Of a stretch of 42,813 nt of DNA, positions 7,975-21,961 are shown piece by piece. A model generated the notes under the pieces. The model saw only the letters and a list, made by a program, of their open reading frames with translations, did no database searches and had not been told where the DNA came from. Both the position numbers and the translations under genes were made by a program. This stretch comes from Camelimonas fluminis (lineage in GTDB: Bacteria > Pseudomonadota > Alphaproteobacteria > Rhizobiales > Beijerinckiaceae). How positions within the stretch are numbered: position 1 is the first letter of the stretch; each line of letters opens with the position of its first letter. The stretch is from the NCBI RefSeq assembly GCF_014656355.1, contig NZ_BNCG01000006.1, positions 54,275 to 97,087 on the forward strand. Direction: 5' to 3'.

Positions 7975-9042
7975 ATGACGCGCGATGCATCTCCTGCCGG
8001 TGATTCCGGTTTTAAACCGGATAATCATCCTGGGAACGACGGCCGGCCTCTACATGGCCGCATCGGCGTGCTGCTGATGAATCTGGGCACGCCGGAGGGC
8101 ACGGATTACTGGTCCATGCGGCGTTATCTGAAGGAGTTCCTGTCGGACCGGCGGGTGATCGAGACCTCCCGGCTGCTGTGGTGGCCGCTGCTCAACCTGA
8201 TCATCCTCACCAAACGTCCCGCCGCCAAGGGCAGGGACTACGCCTCGATCTGGAATACCGAGCGCAATGAAAGCCCGCTGAAGACCATCACCCGGGCGCA
8301 AACCGAACAACTGGCGGCCGCCATGGCCGGAATTGACGACCGCATCGTGGTGGACTGGGCCATGCGCTATGGCCTGCCCTCGGTGGAGGACCGGGTGAAG
8401 GCGCTGCAGGCTCAGGGCTGCGACCGCATCCTGATGGTTCCGCTCTATCCGCAATACGCCGCCGCCACCACCGCCACCGCCATGGACCAGGCGTTCCGCG
8501 CGCTGATGAAAATGCGCTGGCAGCCGACCATCCGCGTGGCGCCGCCCTATTACAACGATCCCGCCCATATCGACGCGCTGACCCGGTCGCTGAAGGGGCA
8601 TCTGGCGAAGCTGGACTTTGAGCCGGAGGTGATCCTGGTGTCGTTCCACGGCATGCCGAAGGACTATCTGCTCAAGGGCGACCCCTACTACTGCCAGTGC
8701 CATGTCACCTGGCGGCTGATGCGCGAGGCGATGGGCTGGCCGGAAGAGCGCTTCCGCATGAGCTTCCAGTCGCTGTTCGGCAAGGGCGAGTGGCTGCGGC
8801 CCTATACGGATGAAACCATCAGGGCGATGGCCCGCGATGGGGTGAAGCGGCTGGCCGTGGTGACGCCTGGCTTCGCCGCCGACTGCCTGGAGACCCTGGA
8901 GGAAATCGGCGTTGAGAACGCGGAGTATTTCCACGAGAACGGCGGCGAACAATACGCGGCGATTCCCTGTCTCAATGACAGCGCCGAGAATGGCGAGATG
9001 CTGCGGGCGCTGGTGACGCGCGAACTGCAGGGCTGGATCTGA
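7975..9042 (+). CDS. hemH: Ferrochelatase
   Basis: A 355-residue enzyme that inserts Fe2+ into protoporphyrin IX, the last step of protoheme synthesis, at the cytoplasmic face of the membrane. It opens with GVLLMNLGTPE, typical of the family. The active-site block SFHGMPKDYLLKGDPYYCQC carries the catalytic His, and TPGFAADCLETLEEIG is the second family signature near the C-terminus. About 28 residues precede the conserved domain, a little more than usual, but there is no obvious later start. A GGAAG lies about ten bases upstream of the ATG at 7975. Length fits Rhizobiales ferrochelatases. A dispersed repeat copy fills the upstream gap and another lies downstream. Confidence 0.96.
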   Translation: MTRDASPAGDSGFKPDNHPGNDGRPLHGRIGVLLMNLGTPEGTDYWSMRRYLKEFLSDRRVIETSRLLWWPLLNLIILTKRPAAKGRDYASIWNTERNESPLKTITRAQTEQLAAAMAGIDDRIVVDWAMRYGLPSVEDRVKALQAQGCDRILMVPLYPQYAAATTATAMDQAFRALMKMRWQPTIRVAPPYYNDPAHIDALTRSLKGHLAKLDFEPEVILVSFHGMPKDYLLKGDPYYCQCHVTWRLMREAMGWPEERFRMSFQSLFGKGEWLRPYTDETIRAMARDGVKRLAVVTPGFAADCLETLEEIGVENAEYFHENGGEQYAAIPCLNDSAENGEMLRALVTRELQGWI

Positions 9043-9136
9043 GGCGCCGGCATCGACTTCACGTTTGCGCAGAACGCCCGGATCGCGGATTGCATGCCTC
9101 CGGACTTTGTGAAACAGCCCGGAGGGGTTGGAGACA

Positions 9137-9239
9137 GGAGCACAATCCGTTCGCGCCGAAGCGGATTTGCGCTCTGTCTTTCTGAACTGGCGCGTTTTCC
9201 TCACGCGAAGCCGCGTCCGCCTGGCTGGAACACGTTCCA
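9137..9239 (+). repeat. Dispersed ~100-bp intergenic repeat, copy B
   Basis: A full copy in the same orientation as copy A: GGAGCACAATCCGTTCGCGC, then GCGGATTTGCGCTC, TCTGAACTGGCGCGTTTTCC, TCACGCGAAGCCGCGTCCGC, ending GGAACACGTTCC. It ends 24 bases before the qmcA start, so the qmcA leader may pass through it. Confidence 0.75.
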
Positions 9240-9263
9240 GACTGCAATATTGGGGGTGCGCGC

Positions 9264-10229
9264 ATGCTGACGGGGTTCAACATTTTCATCATCGCCGTGG
9301 TCGTCCTGGTGATCGTGACAGTGATCGCCGGCGTCCGCACCATCCCCCAGGGCTACGCTTATACGGTGGAGCGTTTCGGGCGCTATGCGCGCACCCTCGG
9401 CCCCGGTCTTGGCCTCATCGTTCCCTACATGGAGCGTGTTGGCCATCGCATGAACATGATGGAGCAGGTGCTCGACATTCCCGGCCAGGAGGCGATCACC
9501 CGCGACAACGCTGGCGTCAGCATCGACGCCGTGGCCTTCTTCCAGGTGCTCGATGCGCCGCGCGCCGCCTATGAGGTGTCGAACCTTCCGGTGGCGCTGC
9601 TGACGCTGACCATGACCAATATCCGCACCGTGGTTGGCTCCATGGATCTCGACCAGTTGCTGTCGCATCGCGACGAGATCAACGAGCGGTTGCTGCGCGT
9701 CATGGACCAGGCCGCCGCGCCCTGGGGGGTCAAGGTCACGCGCATCGAGATCAAGGACATCCTGCCGCCGCCTTCCATCGCCGAAGCCATGACCCGGCAG
9801 ATGCGCGCCGAGCGCGAGAAACGCGCTAACGTGCTGGAGGCCGAAGGCCTGCGTCAGGCGGCCATCCTGCGCGCCGAAGGCGAGAAGCAGGCGCAGATCC
9901 TCGCCGCCGAAGGCCGGCGCGAAGCGGCCTTCCGCGACGCCGAGGCGCGTGAGCGGCAGGCGGAAGCTGAGGCGAAGGCAACCACCATGGTGTCGGCCGC
10001 CATTGCCGAAGGCGATGTGACGGCGGTGAACTTCCTGGTGGCGGAGAAGTACATCGAGGCGTTCCGCGTGCTCGCCGCGTCGCCCAACCAGAAGGTCGTG
10101 GTGGCGCCTTACGATTCCGCCGGCCTGATTGGCGCGGTCGCCGGCATCGCCGAGATTTCGAAGCAGGCGTTCGCTGAAGGCAACGCGGCGCCCACGCGCC
10201 GTGCTCCGGTCACGACGCCGCATGTCTGA
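9264..10229 (+). CDS. qmcA: SPFH/band-7 membrane protein (stomatin/QmcA type)
   Basis: A 321-residue membrane protein. Residues 5-24 form one hydrophobic N-terminal segment. An SPFH (prohibitin homology) domain follows, from IPQGYAYTVERFGRYARTL to about residue 190, with TRDNAGVSIDAVAFFQV as the stomatin-type core. Residues 185-240 are an Ala/Glu/Arg-rich coiled coil with the repeated pattern 'AEG.R.A.I..AEG.KQAQIL', through which such proteins form large ring oligomers in the membrane. GGGGG lies about eight bases before the ATG. The nfeD gene starts 38 bases later; this pairing is conserved, and the two proteins are thought to act together in membrane quality control. The exact function of the bacterial protein is not settled. 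Confidence 0.92.
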   Translation: MLTGFNIFIIAVVVLVIVTVIAGVRTIPQGYAYTVERFGRYARTLGPGLGLIVPYMERVGHRMNMMEQVLDIPGQEAITRDNAGVSIDAVAFFQVLDAPRAAYEVSNLPVALLTLTMTNIRTVVGSMDLDQLLSHRDEINERLLRVMDQAAAPWGVKVTRIEIKDILPPPSIAEAMTRQMRAEREKRANVLEAEGLRQAAILRAEGEKQAQILAAEGRREAAFRDAEARERQAEAEAKATTMVSAAIAEGDVTAVNFLVAEKYIEAFRVLAASPNQKVVVAPYDSAGLIGAVAGIAEISKQAFAEGNAAPTRRAPVTTPHV

Positions 10230-10267
10230 TATATTGCCGTATCACTCCCTGGGCATGCGGAAGCGTC

Positions 10268-10714
10268 ATGGACAGCATTGAAACCAGCTGGCTGCTGCTG
10301 ATCGGCGGCGTGGCGCTGATGGCGCTGGAGATCGTCGCGCCTGGCGTCTATCTGCTCTGGTTCGGGCTGGCGGCGCTGCTTGCCGGCGCTGTCGACGCGG
10401 CTTTCGGCCTTGGCTGGCAGGCGTCGCTGGCGGCGTTCTGCCTGTTCAGCATTGTCACCGTGATCGGTGGACGCTGGCTGACCCGCACGGCCTTTGACCG
10501 CAACGACGCCCGGCCGGTGGTGCTGAACCGCCGGGCCAGCGCCCTGATCGGCCGCATCGCGCCCCTGCACGAGGCGATTGTCAGTGGCCGTGGGACGGTG
10601 CGCATTGACGACACGATATGGCGCGTGCAGGGGCCGGACGCGCCGGCGGGCGCCATGGTGCGGCTGGTCGCGGTGGAAGGCGTCGGCTTCGTGGTCGAGC
10701 CGGCAGAAAAATAG
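10268..10714 (+). CDS. NfeD-like membrane protein (short, YbbJ type)
   Basis: A 148-residue protein with three or four hydrophobic segments in the first 80 residues (LLLIGGVALMALEIVAPG is the first) and a C-terminal OB-fold domain from about residue 90 (RIAPLHEAIVSGRGTVRIDD, then the WRVQGP and GAMVRLVAVEG strands). This is the short NfeD form without the N-terminal ClpP-like protease domain. It follows the SPFH gene by 38 bases with its own ribosome site (GGAAG four bases before ATG), so the two are almost certainly co-transcribed and the products are expected to partner in the inner membrane. The stop region is tandemly duplicated, giving a second in-frame TAG 15 bases later. Confidence 0.9.
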   Translation: MDSIETSWLLLIGGVALMALEIVAPGVYLLWFGLAALLAGAVDAAFGLGWQASLAAFCLFSIVTVIGGRWLTRTAFDRNDARPVVLNRRASALIGRIAPLHEAIVSGRGTVRIDDTIWRVQGPDAPAGAMVRLVAVEGVGFVVEPAEK

Positions 10715-10761
10715 CTGGCGGAAAAATAGCCGGGGCCAGAAGCGCCGGGGCTACGCCCGCT

Positions 10762-11766
10762 TCAGGCCGCGCCGGCGCGCAGCAGGTCGAGGTAGTGCAC
10801 CAGGCCGACGATGGCGCCGTTCTCCACCACCACGAGCGCCGTGACCTTGCTGCGCTCCTGCAGCTCAAGGGCGCTGGCCAGAAGGGTGTCGGGGCTGATG
10901 GCTCGCGGATTGCGCGACATCACCGCGTCCACCGGCGTCGTTGCGATGTCGGGGCTGAAATGGCGGCGCAGGTCGCCGTCGGTGATGATGCCGGCCAGCT
11001 TGCCGTCGGCGTCTTCCACCAGCACGCAGCCAAACCCCTTGCTGCTGATTTCGGCGATGGCGTCGCGCATCAGCATGCCGGTTTTGACGATGGGCAGGCG
11101 GGCGCCGACGTGCATGATTTCGCGGACGTGCCGGAGCTGGGCGCCGAGCTTGCCGCCTGGATGAAACACGCCGAAATCCTGGCGGGAGAAGCTGCGCCCT
11201 TCCAGCAGGGCGATGGCCAGGGCGTCGCCCATGACGATCTGCAACGTGGTGGAGCTGGTCGGCGCCATGCCGTTGGGGCAGGCCTCATCGACCGCCGGCA
11301 GGGCCAGCACCACGTCTGCCTGGCGGGCGAGGGTGGAGGTCGCGCGCGAGGTCAGGGCGATGAGCGGAATGCGAAAGCGGCGCGAGTAGGCCACCAGATC
11401 GGACAGCTCGGTGGTTTCGCCGGACCAGGACATGGCCAGGATGACGTCGTCGGTCTGGATCATGCCCAGATCGCCGTGGCTTGCCTCGGCCGGGTGGACA
11501 AAATAGGCCGGCGTGCCGGTGGAGGCCATGGTGGCGGCGATCTTGCGGCCAACGTGGCCCGATTTGCCCATGCCGGTGACGATCAGCCGGCCGCGGCTGG
11601 CGTTGATGAGGGCAACGGCGGCGGTGAACGGCGCGCCAAGGCCATTGGCGAACGCCGCCGCCAGCGCGTCGAGGCCGGCTTTTTCCGTCGCGAGGGTGCG
11701 CAGCGCCGCGGCGACAGGACTGTCAGGGGCGTCAGGCGTCGGGCTGGAGGCTGGCAGGCTGCTCAT
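10762..11766 (-). CDS. kdsD: Arabinose-5-phosphate isomerase, KpsF/GutQ family
   Basis: A 334-residue enzyme that interconverts ribulose-5-phosphate and arabinose-5-phosphate, the entry step to KDO for lipopolysaccharide. The N-terminal SIS domain (about 45-180) contains VTGMGKSGHVGRKIAATMAS, HPAEASHGDLGMI and SWSGETTEL, then TSSTTLQIVMGDALA. Two CBS domains occupy about 205-330 (the second with TDGDLRRHF just before it). All match KdsD rather than other SIS isomerases. There is no strong ribosome site before the ATG at 11766. The gene lies downstream of galU on the same strand but a terminator separates them, so it probably has its own promoter in the 11767-11946 gap. Its end nearly meets nfeD tail-to-tail. 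Confidence 0.94.
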   Translation of the reverse strand: MSSLPASSPTPDAPDSPVAAALRTLATEKAGLDALAAAFANGLGAPFTAAVALINASRGRLIVTGMGKSGHVGRKIAATMASTGTPAYFVHPAEASHGDLGMIQTDDVILAMSWSGETTELSDLVAYSRRFRIPLIALTSRATSTLARQADVVLALPAVDEACPNGMAPTSSTTLQIVMGDALAIALLEGRSFSRQDFGVFHPGGKLGAQLRHVREIMHVGARLPIVKTGMLMRDAIAEISSKGFGCVLVEDADGKLAGIITDGDLRRHFSPDIATTPVDAVMSRNPRAISPDTLLASALELQERSKVTALVVVENGAIVGLVHYLDLLRAGAA

Positions 11767-11868
11767 CGACAGGCAATATCCGGAAGCTGCGGGCCCGGAG
11801 TTGGCTACGGGCCATGAATGGGTTCAGGCCCATGCCTGAGAAACCGTCTTAAAGGCAATGCGCCATCA

Positions 11869-11918
11869 GTTTGACGCGGCGCGTTTCCTTCACGCGAAGC
11901 CGCGCCGCCTCGCGCGCC
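11869..11918 (+). repeat. Partial copy (3' half) of the dispersed intergenic repeat, copy D
   Basis: AGTTTGACGCGGCGCGTTTC, CTTCACGCGAAGCCGCGCC and a GC-rich end match the right half of copies A and B. The left half is not evident. It lies upstream of kdsD. Confidence 0.55.
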
Positions 11919-11946
11919 ATAAATAGTCGCCTGGCGAAGCAGACGC

Positions 11947-11984
11947 AAACGCCGCCGGATTCCCCACGGAATCCGGCGGCGTTT
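11947..11984 (-). terminator. Hairpin terminator downstream of galU
   Basis: A perfect 17-bp inverted repeat (aaacgccgccggattcc / ggaatccggcggcgttt) around a CCAC loop. It lies 40 bases after the galU stop and upstream of kdsD. The T-run is short (three), so termination may be partial. Confidence 0.75.
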
Positions 11985-12023
11985 CGCGTGTACTGGCATT
12001 GGCCGTCGGTTCAGCGCGGCGGG

Positions 12024-12902
12024 TCAGCGCGTCGCCAGCAGATTCTTCAACTCGTCGCGGAACTGGCCGGCCAGGTCGGGACGCGACAGGGCGTAGGAGA
12101 CGTTGGCCATGAGGAAGCCGAGCTTGGAGCCGCAGTCATGGATCTCGCCATCGAAACGGGTGGCGTAGAAGCGGTCGTTCTGCGCCAGCTGGATCATCGA
12201 GTCGGTGAGCTGGATTTCGCCGCCGGCGCCGCGCTCCTGCTTCGCCAGCAGGTCGAAGATTTCCGGCTGCAGGATGTACCGGCCGGAGATGGCGAGATTG
12301 GAGGGCTGGGTCCCGGCTTTCGGCTTCTCGACCATCCGGGTGATCGGATAGACGCCGTCGCGCGGCGGCTCAACGCCGACGATGCCGTACTGGTTGGCCT
12401 GGTCCTCCGGCACCTCATACACCGAGATGATGTTGCCGCCGACCTTGTCATAGGCGGCGCGCATGTCGGCGAGGCAGGCGGTCTGGCCGAAGTGCAGCAT
12501 GTCCGGCAGCACCAGGGCGAAAGGTTCGTCGCCGACGATCTCGCGGGCGCACCAGACGGCGTGGCCGAGCCCCAGCGGCGCCTGCTGGCGGGTGAAGCTG
12601 GTCTGGCCGGCGCCAGGCAACTCGGCCAGCAACTGTTCAAGTTCCTTCGTCTTGCCGCGTTCGGCGAGCGTGCGCTCCAGCTCGAACTGGTTGTCGAAGT
12701 GATCCTCGATCACGCCCTTGTTGCGGCCGGTGACGAAGATGAAGTGTTCGATGCCAGCGGCGCGGGCTTCGTCCACCGCGTGCTGGATCACCGGACGGTC
12801 CACGACGGTCAGCATCTCCTTGGGCATCGCCTTGGTGGCGGGCAGGAAGCGCGTGCCGAGGCCAGCGACCGGAAAAACGGCTTTGCGGATCGGTTTTTGC
12901 AT
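12024..12902 (-). CDS. galU: UTP-glucose-1-phosphate uridylyltransferase
   Basis: A 292-residue nucleotidyltransferase that makes UDP-glucose from UTP and glucose-1-phosphate in the cytoplasm, feeding surface polysaccharide synthesis. The N-terminal nucleotide-binding motif GLGTRFLPATKAMPKEML is complete. Other family features are FVTGRNK, the QQAPLGLGHAVWCA segment, LPDM, VEKPK and GGEIQLTDSM near the C-terminus. Length is typical. AGGA sits six bases before the ATG at 12902. The upstream gap is divergent with the DUF459 gene and AT-rich near the start, suggesting the promoter. It sits next to kdsD, so both genes supply precursors for the cell envelope. Confidence 0.96.
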   Translation of the reverse strand: MQKPIRKAVFPVAGLGTRFLPATKAMPKEMLTVVDRPVIQHAVDEARAAGIEHFIFVTGRNKGVIEDHFDNQFELERTLAERGKTKELEQLLAELPGAGQTSFTRQQAPLGLGHAVWCAREIVGDEPFALVLPDMLHFGQTACLADMRAAYDKVGGNIISVYEVPEDQANQYGIVGVEPPRDGVYPITRMVEKPKAGTQPSNLAISGRYILQPEIFDLLAKQERGAGGEIQLTDSMIQLAQNDRFYATRFDGEIHDCGSKLGFLMANVSYALSRPDLAGQFRDELKNLLATR

Positions 12903-13397
12903 GAAAAATCCTGGATGCTTGCTCAGTCGGTAGGAACTGTCCGTGTCCGTGACATCGACAGCTTAATAATTGACTGATGGATTGAAAAGGAGGGCGCCGG
13001 GTCTGAAAAACTGCTGGCCTGAATCATCTTGCGCCTGGCTGGGGCGGGGGCGACCCGACCTGGACAGGACGCCGGGCGGCGGCGGCATTGTTTCCCTAGG
13101 GTAAGGTAAACTGCTTGGCGAGATCATGCGGCTCATTCTCTGGGGTGATGTGACGAATCCATGACCGGCGTATGACGGACCTGGTCTCTTCCCTGCTTTT
13201 CGATCACATCCTCTGGAGCCGGTGGCCCTGTGGCGACGTCCGCCGCGTCAACGGCCGGCCCTTGCGGATGCGCGGTGGTTGCGCGCGATGACGGGCGCGC
13301 GATGACGGGCTATATTCCCTTCACGCCATGGCGCGCCGTTCCGGAGCGGGGCGTGATTGCGCGGCGCGGGCGTTCCCCTGCAGCGGACGGGAGAGCA
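12903..13397. other. Divergent intergenic region between galU and the DUF459 gene
   Basis: About 495 bp with no recognisable gene. An AT-rich patch at 12955-12990 (cagcttaataattgactg) is the likely promoter area for galU. A perfect 14-bp tandem duplication lies at 13283-13310. The downstream frame is open back to 13230, but its extra 56 residues look unlike a protein start. Confidence 0.4.
13283..13310. repeat. Perfect 14-bp tandem duplication
   Basis: gcgcgatgacgggc occurs twice in direct succession (13283-13296 and 13297-13310), about 90 bases before the DUF459 gene start. It is probably a recent slippage event; no function is evident. Confidence 0.8.
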
Positions 13398-14690
13398 ATG
13401 GGCAAGGCTCTGAAACCGGTTGGAATGGCCGTGGCGACGCTGGTCGCCTGGTTGCTGGTCGCGCCAGAACGGCTGCCGGACGTGACCGCGCCGTCGTTGT
13501 CGGGCGCCGGCGCGGCCCTGGCGCTGGACATGGACTTGCGTCGCCCCATGTTCAGCCAGCCGTCTCGCGGCAGGAGCCAGCAGCGCGCTCCGGCGCGCGG
13601 CGCCGGGCGCTACCCGTCGGCGCCGGCCCCACAAGCGCAGCAGCGCGGGTTTTTTGACAGTCTGTTTGGGGCGCCGCAGCGACCGCAATATCAGCCAGGT
13701 TACCGTCCGCGCCCGCCGGCGATGGCGCGCCCGCCGCGCCAGGAACCGCGCAGGACCGTGCGTCGCCCGCCCCCTCCGGCTGCGGCGCCGCGCCCGGCGG
13801 TCGAGCAGACGGAGTTCGTCTATCTGCTGGCGTCGCCAGCGCCAGGCGCGAGCCTCGGCGAGGGGCTGGAGGCGGCGCTGGCTGACCGGCCGGTTGCCGG
13901 AGTGAGGACATTGCGCGTTGCCGCGGAAGATGCCCAGGGCTCCGGACCCGACGCCGCGCGGTTGCTGGCGGCGACGCCGGCCGTCATGGCGGAGCCGGAC
14001 AAAAGCGCCGTACTCGTCGTTGCGGCCGCGCCTGGATGGGCGAAGCTGTCGGAACCGCAGCTCGCCGCGCTGGTCGCCAGCATATCAGCCAACATGGCGA
14101 CGCGTCGCACGCCCGTGGTCTGGGTGGGGCTGCCGCCGGTCGCTGACAAGGAACAGTCCAGCCGTTACGCGGCCCTGAACGGCGCCTTGCGCGCCGCCGC
14201 CGACAAGGCGGGCGGGGGCTTCGTCGACGCATGGGCGGTGTTCGCCGACGATGGCGGCGGCTTCGCCGTTTATGGGCCGGCGACGACCGGCGAAACCGTG
14301 CGACTGCGCGAGGATGATGGCGTTGCCCTGACTAGGGCCGGTGCGCGCAAGCTGGCGCATTTTGTCGTGGTGGAGGTGCGCCGGCTACAGGCGCGCCAGG
14401 CCGCGACGCCCGCCACAGCCCTGATTGATCCGTTCAGTTTGCCCGGGCCGCAGCAGTCGGCGCCGGCGGCGACGGTTTCCCCGCCCAAACCTGTGGCGAA
14501 GCCTGAGGTTGGCCCGGTGTTGCCGCTGAATCTGGTTCGCCAGGAGCCCGACGGCAAGCTGACGCCGCTGGACGGCGGCCGGCAGGATCTGGCGGATGCG
14601 GCTGCGCGCAAGGCGCTGCGTGAGGGCGTCCCCGCCGCGCCGCCGCCTGGTCGCGCCGACGATTTCCGCTGGCCGCGTCCGGGAGGGTAG
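13398..14690 (+). CDS. DUF459/SGNH-fold protein with decayed catalytic motifs
   Basis: A 430-residue exported protein. GGGAG four bases before the ATG at 13398 and a hydrophobic N-terminus (to about residue 42) set the start. Residues 45-135 are a Pro/Arg/Gln-rich low-complexity linker. From about 138 the order of segments matches DUF459, an SGNH-hydrolase-like family of Rhizobiales: an N-terminal strand, VVWVGLPPV (240-247), FVDAWAVFADDGG, VRLREDDGVALTRAGARKLA (301-320). Catalytic blocks are altered: the expected GDS(L/M) reads GASL, the GAND block reads AAAP, and the DGIH His is Ala (DGVA). A catalytically dead, perhaps structural, role is inferred. The last ~100 residues are again Pro-rich. 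Single-gene unit ending in a bidirectional terminator. Confidence 0.75.
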   Translation: MGKALKPVGMAVATLVAWLLVAPERLPDVTAPSLSGAGAALALDMDLRRPMFSQPSRGRSQQRAPARGAGRYPSAPAPQAQQRGFFDSLFGAPQRPQYQPGYRPRPPAMARPPRQEPRRTVRRPPPPAAAPRPAVEQTEFVYLLASPAPGASLGEGLEAALADRPVAGVRTLRVAAEDAQGSGPDAARLLAATPAVMAEPDKSAVLVVAAAPGWAKLSEPQLAALVASISANMATRRTPVVWVGLPPVADKEQSSRYAALNGALRAAADKAGGGFVDAWAVFADDGGGFAVYGPATTGETVRLREDDGVALTRAGARKLAHFVVVEVRRLQARQAATPATALIDPFSLPGPQQSAPAATVSPPKPVAKPEVGPVLPLNLVRQEPDGKLTPLDGGRQDLADAAARKALREGVPAAPPPGRADDFRWPRPGG

Positions 14691-15043
14691 GTTCGGGAAA
14701 AGCGGGGTCCATCTTTCGTTGAACTGCTTTTCAACGAGAATGCCGGGGCGTCTCGGGGAGCCTTCAGACCCGATGGAAACGCCCGGATGATCGGGGTGCG
14801 CCCAAAACAGCAAGCCCGCTCCAGGACATCGTGGGCGCGCGCTGGGCAAAACAAAAGGCGTGGGGCTGGCCCACGCCTTTTGTTTTTCTGTGTCTGGCGG
14901 GCCTGTCGGCCGGATGCCGGACCTGTCCGGCTTTGCCTTCAGGTTCACCGGCGCGTTGTGACTGGCGCCTGCCAGGCTGGCGAGGCCAAACATGCCCGCA
15001 ACACGTACGGGCATGACGCGTCGCGAACCTGCGAAACCCGGTG
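14691..15043. other. Convergent intergenic region
   Basis: 353 bp between the stops of the DUF459 gene and gltD. It holds the shared terminator at 14848-14887. The stretch 14695-14750 (ggaaaagcggggtccatc, gaactgcttttcaacgag) is weakly like the dispersed repeat family and may be a degraded copy. No gene seen. Confidence 0.45.
14848..14887. terminator. Bidirectional rho-independent terminator (DUF459 gene / gltD)
   Basis: A 17-bp stem around a five-base loop: aaaacaaaaggcgtggg-type left arm with its exact complement ending in ttttgttttt. A-run on the left and T-run on the right allow use from both strands, matching the convergent genes. Confidence 0.85.
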
Positions 15044-16462
<1,419 letters not shown>

Positions 16463-16646
16463 CGTCTGCGTTTGCCTTTTCCAGGCGGCGTCGAGCCGCG
16501 GCGCATTGCGGGAGCGGCCTGCTGCGCTGGCGCGCCGAACCGCCCGAACCTCTGGTTGATCTGGGACCCCGCTGTCCTGAAGACAACCGGAGCGCACCCA
16601 ACGCATTTCCGGCCAAGCCCGGCGCGCTGAAATGCAGTATCTCTTT

Positions 16647-16700
16647 GGTTTGACGCATCTTCGTTGCGAAAAGCGGGGCCGCTTTCCGCGAAAATGCTCC
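16647..16700 (+). repeat. Partial copy of the dispersed intergenic repeat, copy G (between gltB and gltD)
   Basis: GGTTTGACGCATCTTCGTTG, CGAAAAGCGGGGCCGCTTTC and CGCGAAAATGCTCC follow the same order as the right half of copies A and B (TTGACGCGTTTTCTTC..., GAAAACGCTCC), with more divergence. It sits inside the gltB-gltD gap. Confidence 0.5.
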
Positions 16701-16735
16701 GGGCGACCCGTGGGCCGCCCGGCGGGCCGTGCGCC

Positions 16736-21493
<4,758 letters not shown>

Positions 21494-21782
21494 GTTGTGC
21501 TGGCCCTCGACGTAAAACTCTTGCGCCGCCGGCGAGCGGCGGCTCAGCGCCAGATTGGTCCCACGCCGGACATTGGTGATGTCCATTGCAGGCGGCAGTC
21601 ATCGAGGGTCGGTCGCTCTGGCCTTGCGCCCGCTCCTCGCGGGCCCGTTGATCCGGTCAGGCCACGCGTGCGTCAGCGATCCGCTCGGTGCGGATGGTAG
21701 TTTCCAGGCTTTTTCGCTCAGCCGCGTTCATAGCTTCGCCGATCTGCCTCGCCAGGGGGGAGCGCCTGTTGCGCCCGATAAT

Positions 21783-21799
21783 GGACAGTAGCACTGTCC
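21783..21799. promoter_or_regulatory. Perfect palindrome upstream of gltB, candidate operator
   Basis: GGACAGT-AGC-ACTGTCC is a perfect 7-bp inverted repeat with a three-base spacer, about 290 bases before the preferred gltB start. It has no T-run, so it is not a terminator. It has the size of a dimeric-regulator site; the regulator is unknown. Confidence 0.4.
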
Positions 21800-21883
21800 T
21801 AAACGCACTTTGGCAGATTTCCAGACTACACACAAGATATGTGGCCCCAAGAATGTCAGCACAAGTTTTGTGCAGGCAAATAC

Positions 21884-21912
21884 AAAAAAGGCGCCCCGAA
21901 ACCGGGGGCGCC
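21884..21912 (-). terminator. Rho-independent terminator of hsp20
   Basis: On the minus strand: GGCGCCCC(C)G, loop GTTT, CGGGGCGCC, then six T. It lies about 50 bases after the hsp20 stop and isolates hsp20 from gltB. Confidence 0.85.
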
Positions 21913-21961
21913 CGACAACCGGAGCCAGGCAGGCTCCGGTCAGACCAGACACAAGGACGGA

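Larger units (their letters stand above)
21494..21961. other. Intergenic region between hsp20 and gltB
   Basis: About 468 bp if gltB starts at 21493. It holds the hsp20 terminator (21884-21912), a small inverted repeat gcacaa-gtt-ttgtgc near 21860, and a perfect 7-3-7 palindrome at 21783-21799 upstream of gltB. The promoter of gltBD should lie here; no hexamer pair is convincing. Confidence 0.5.
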
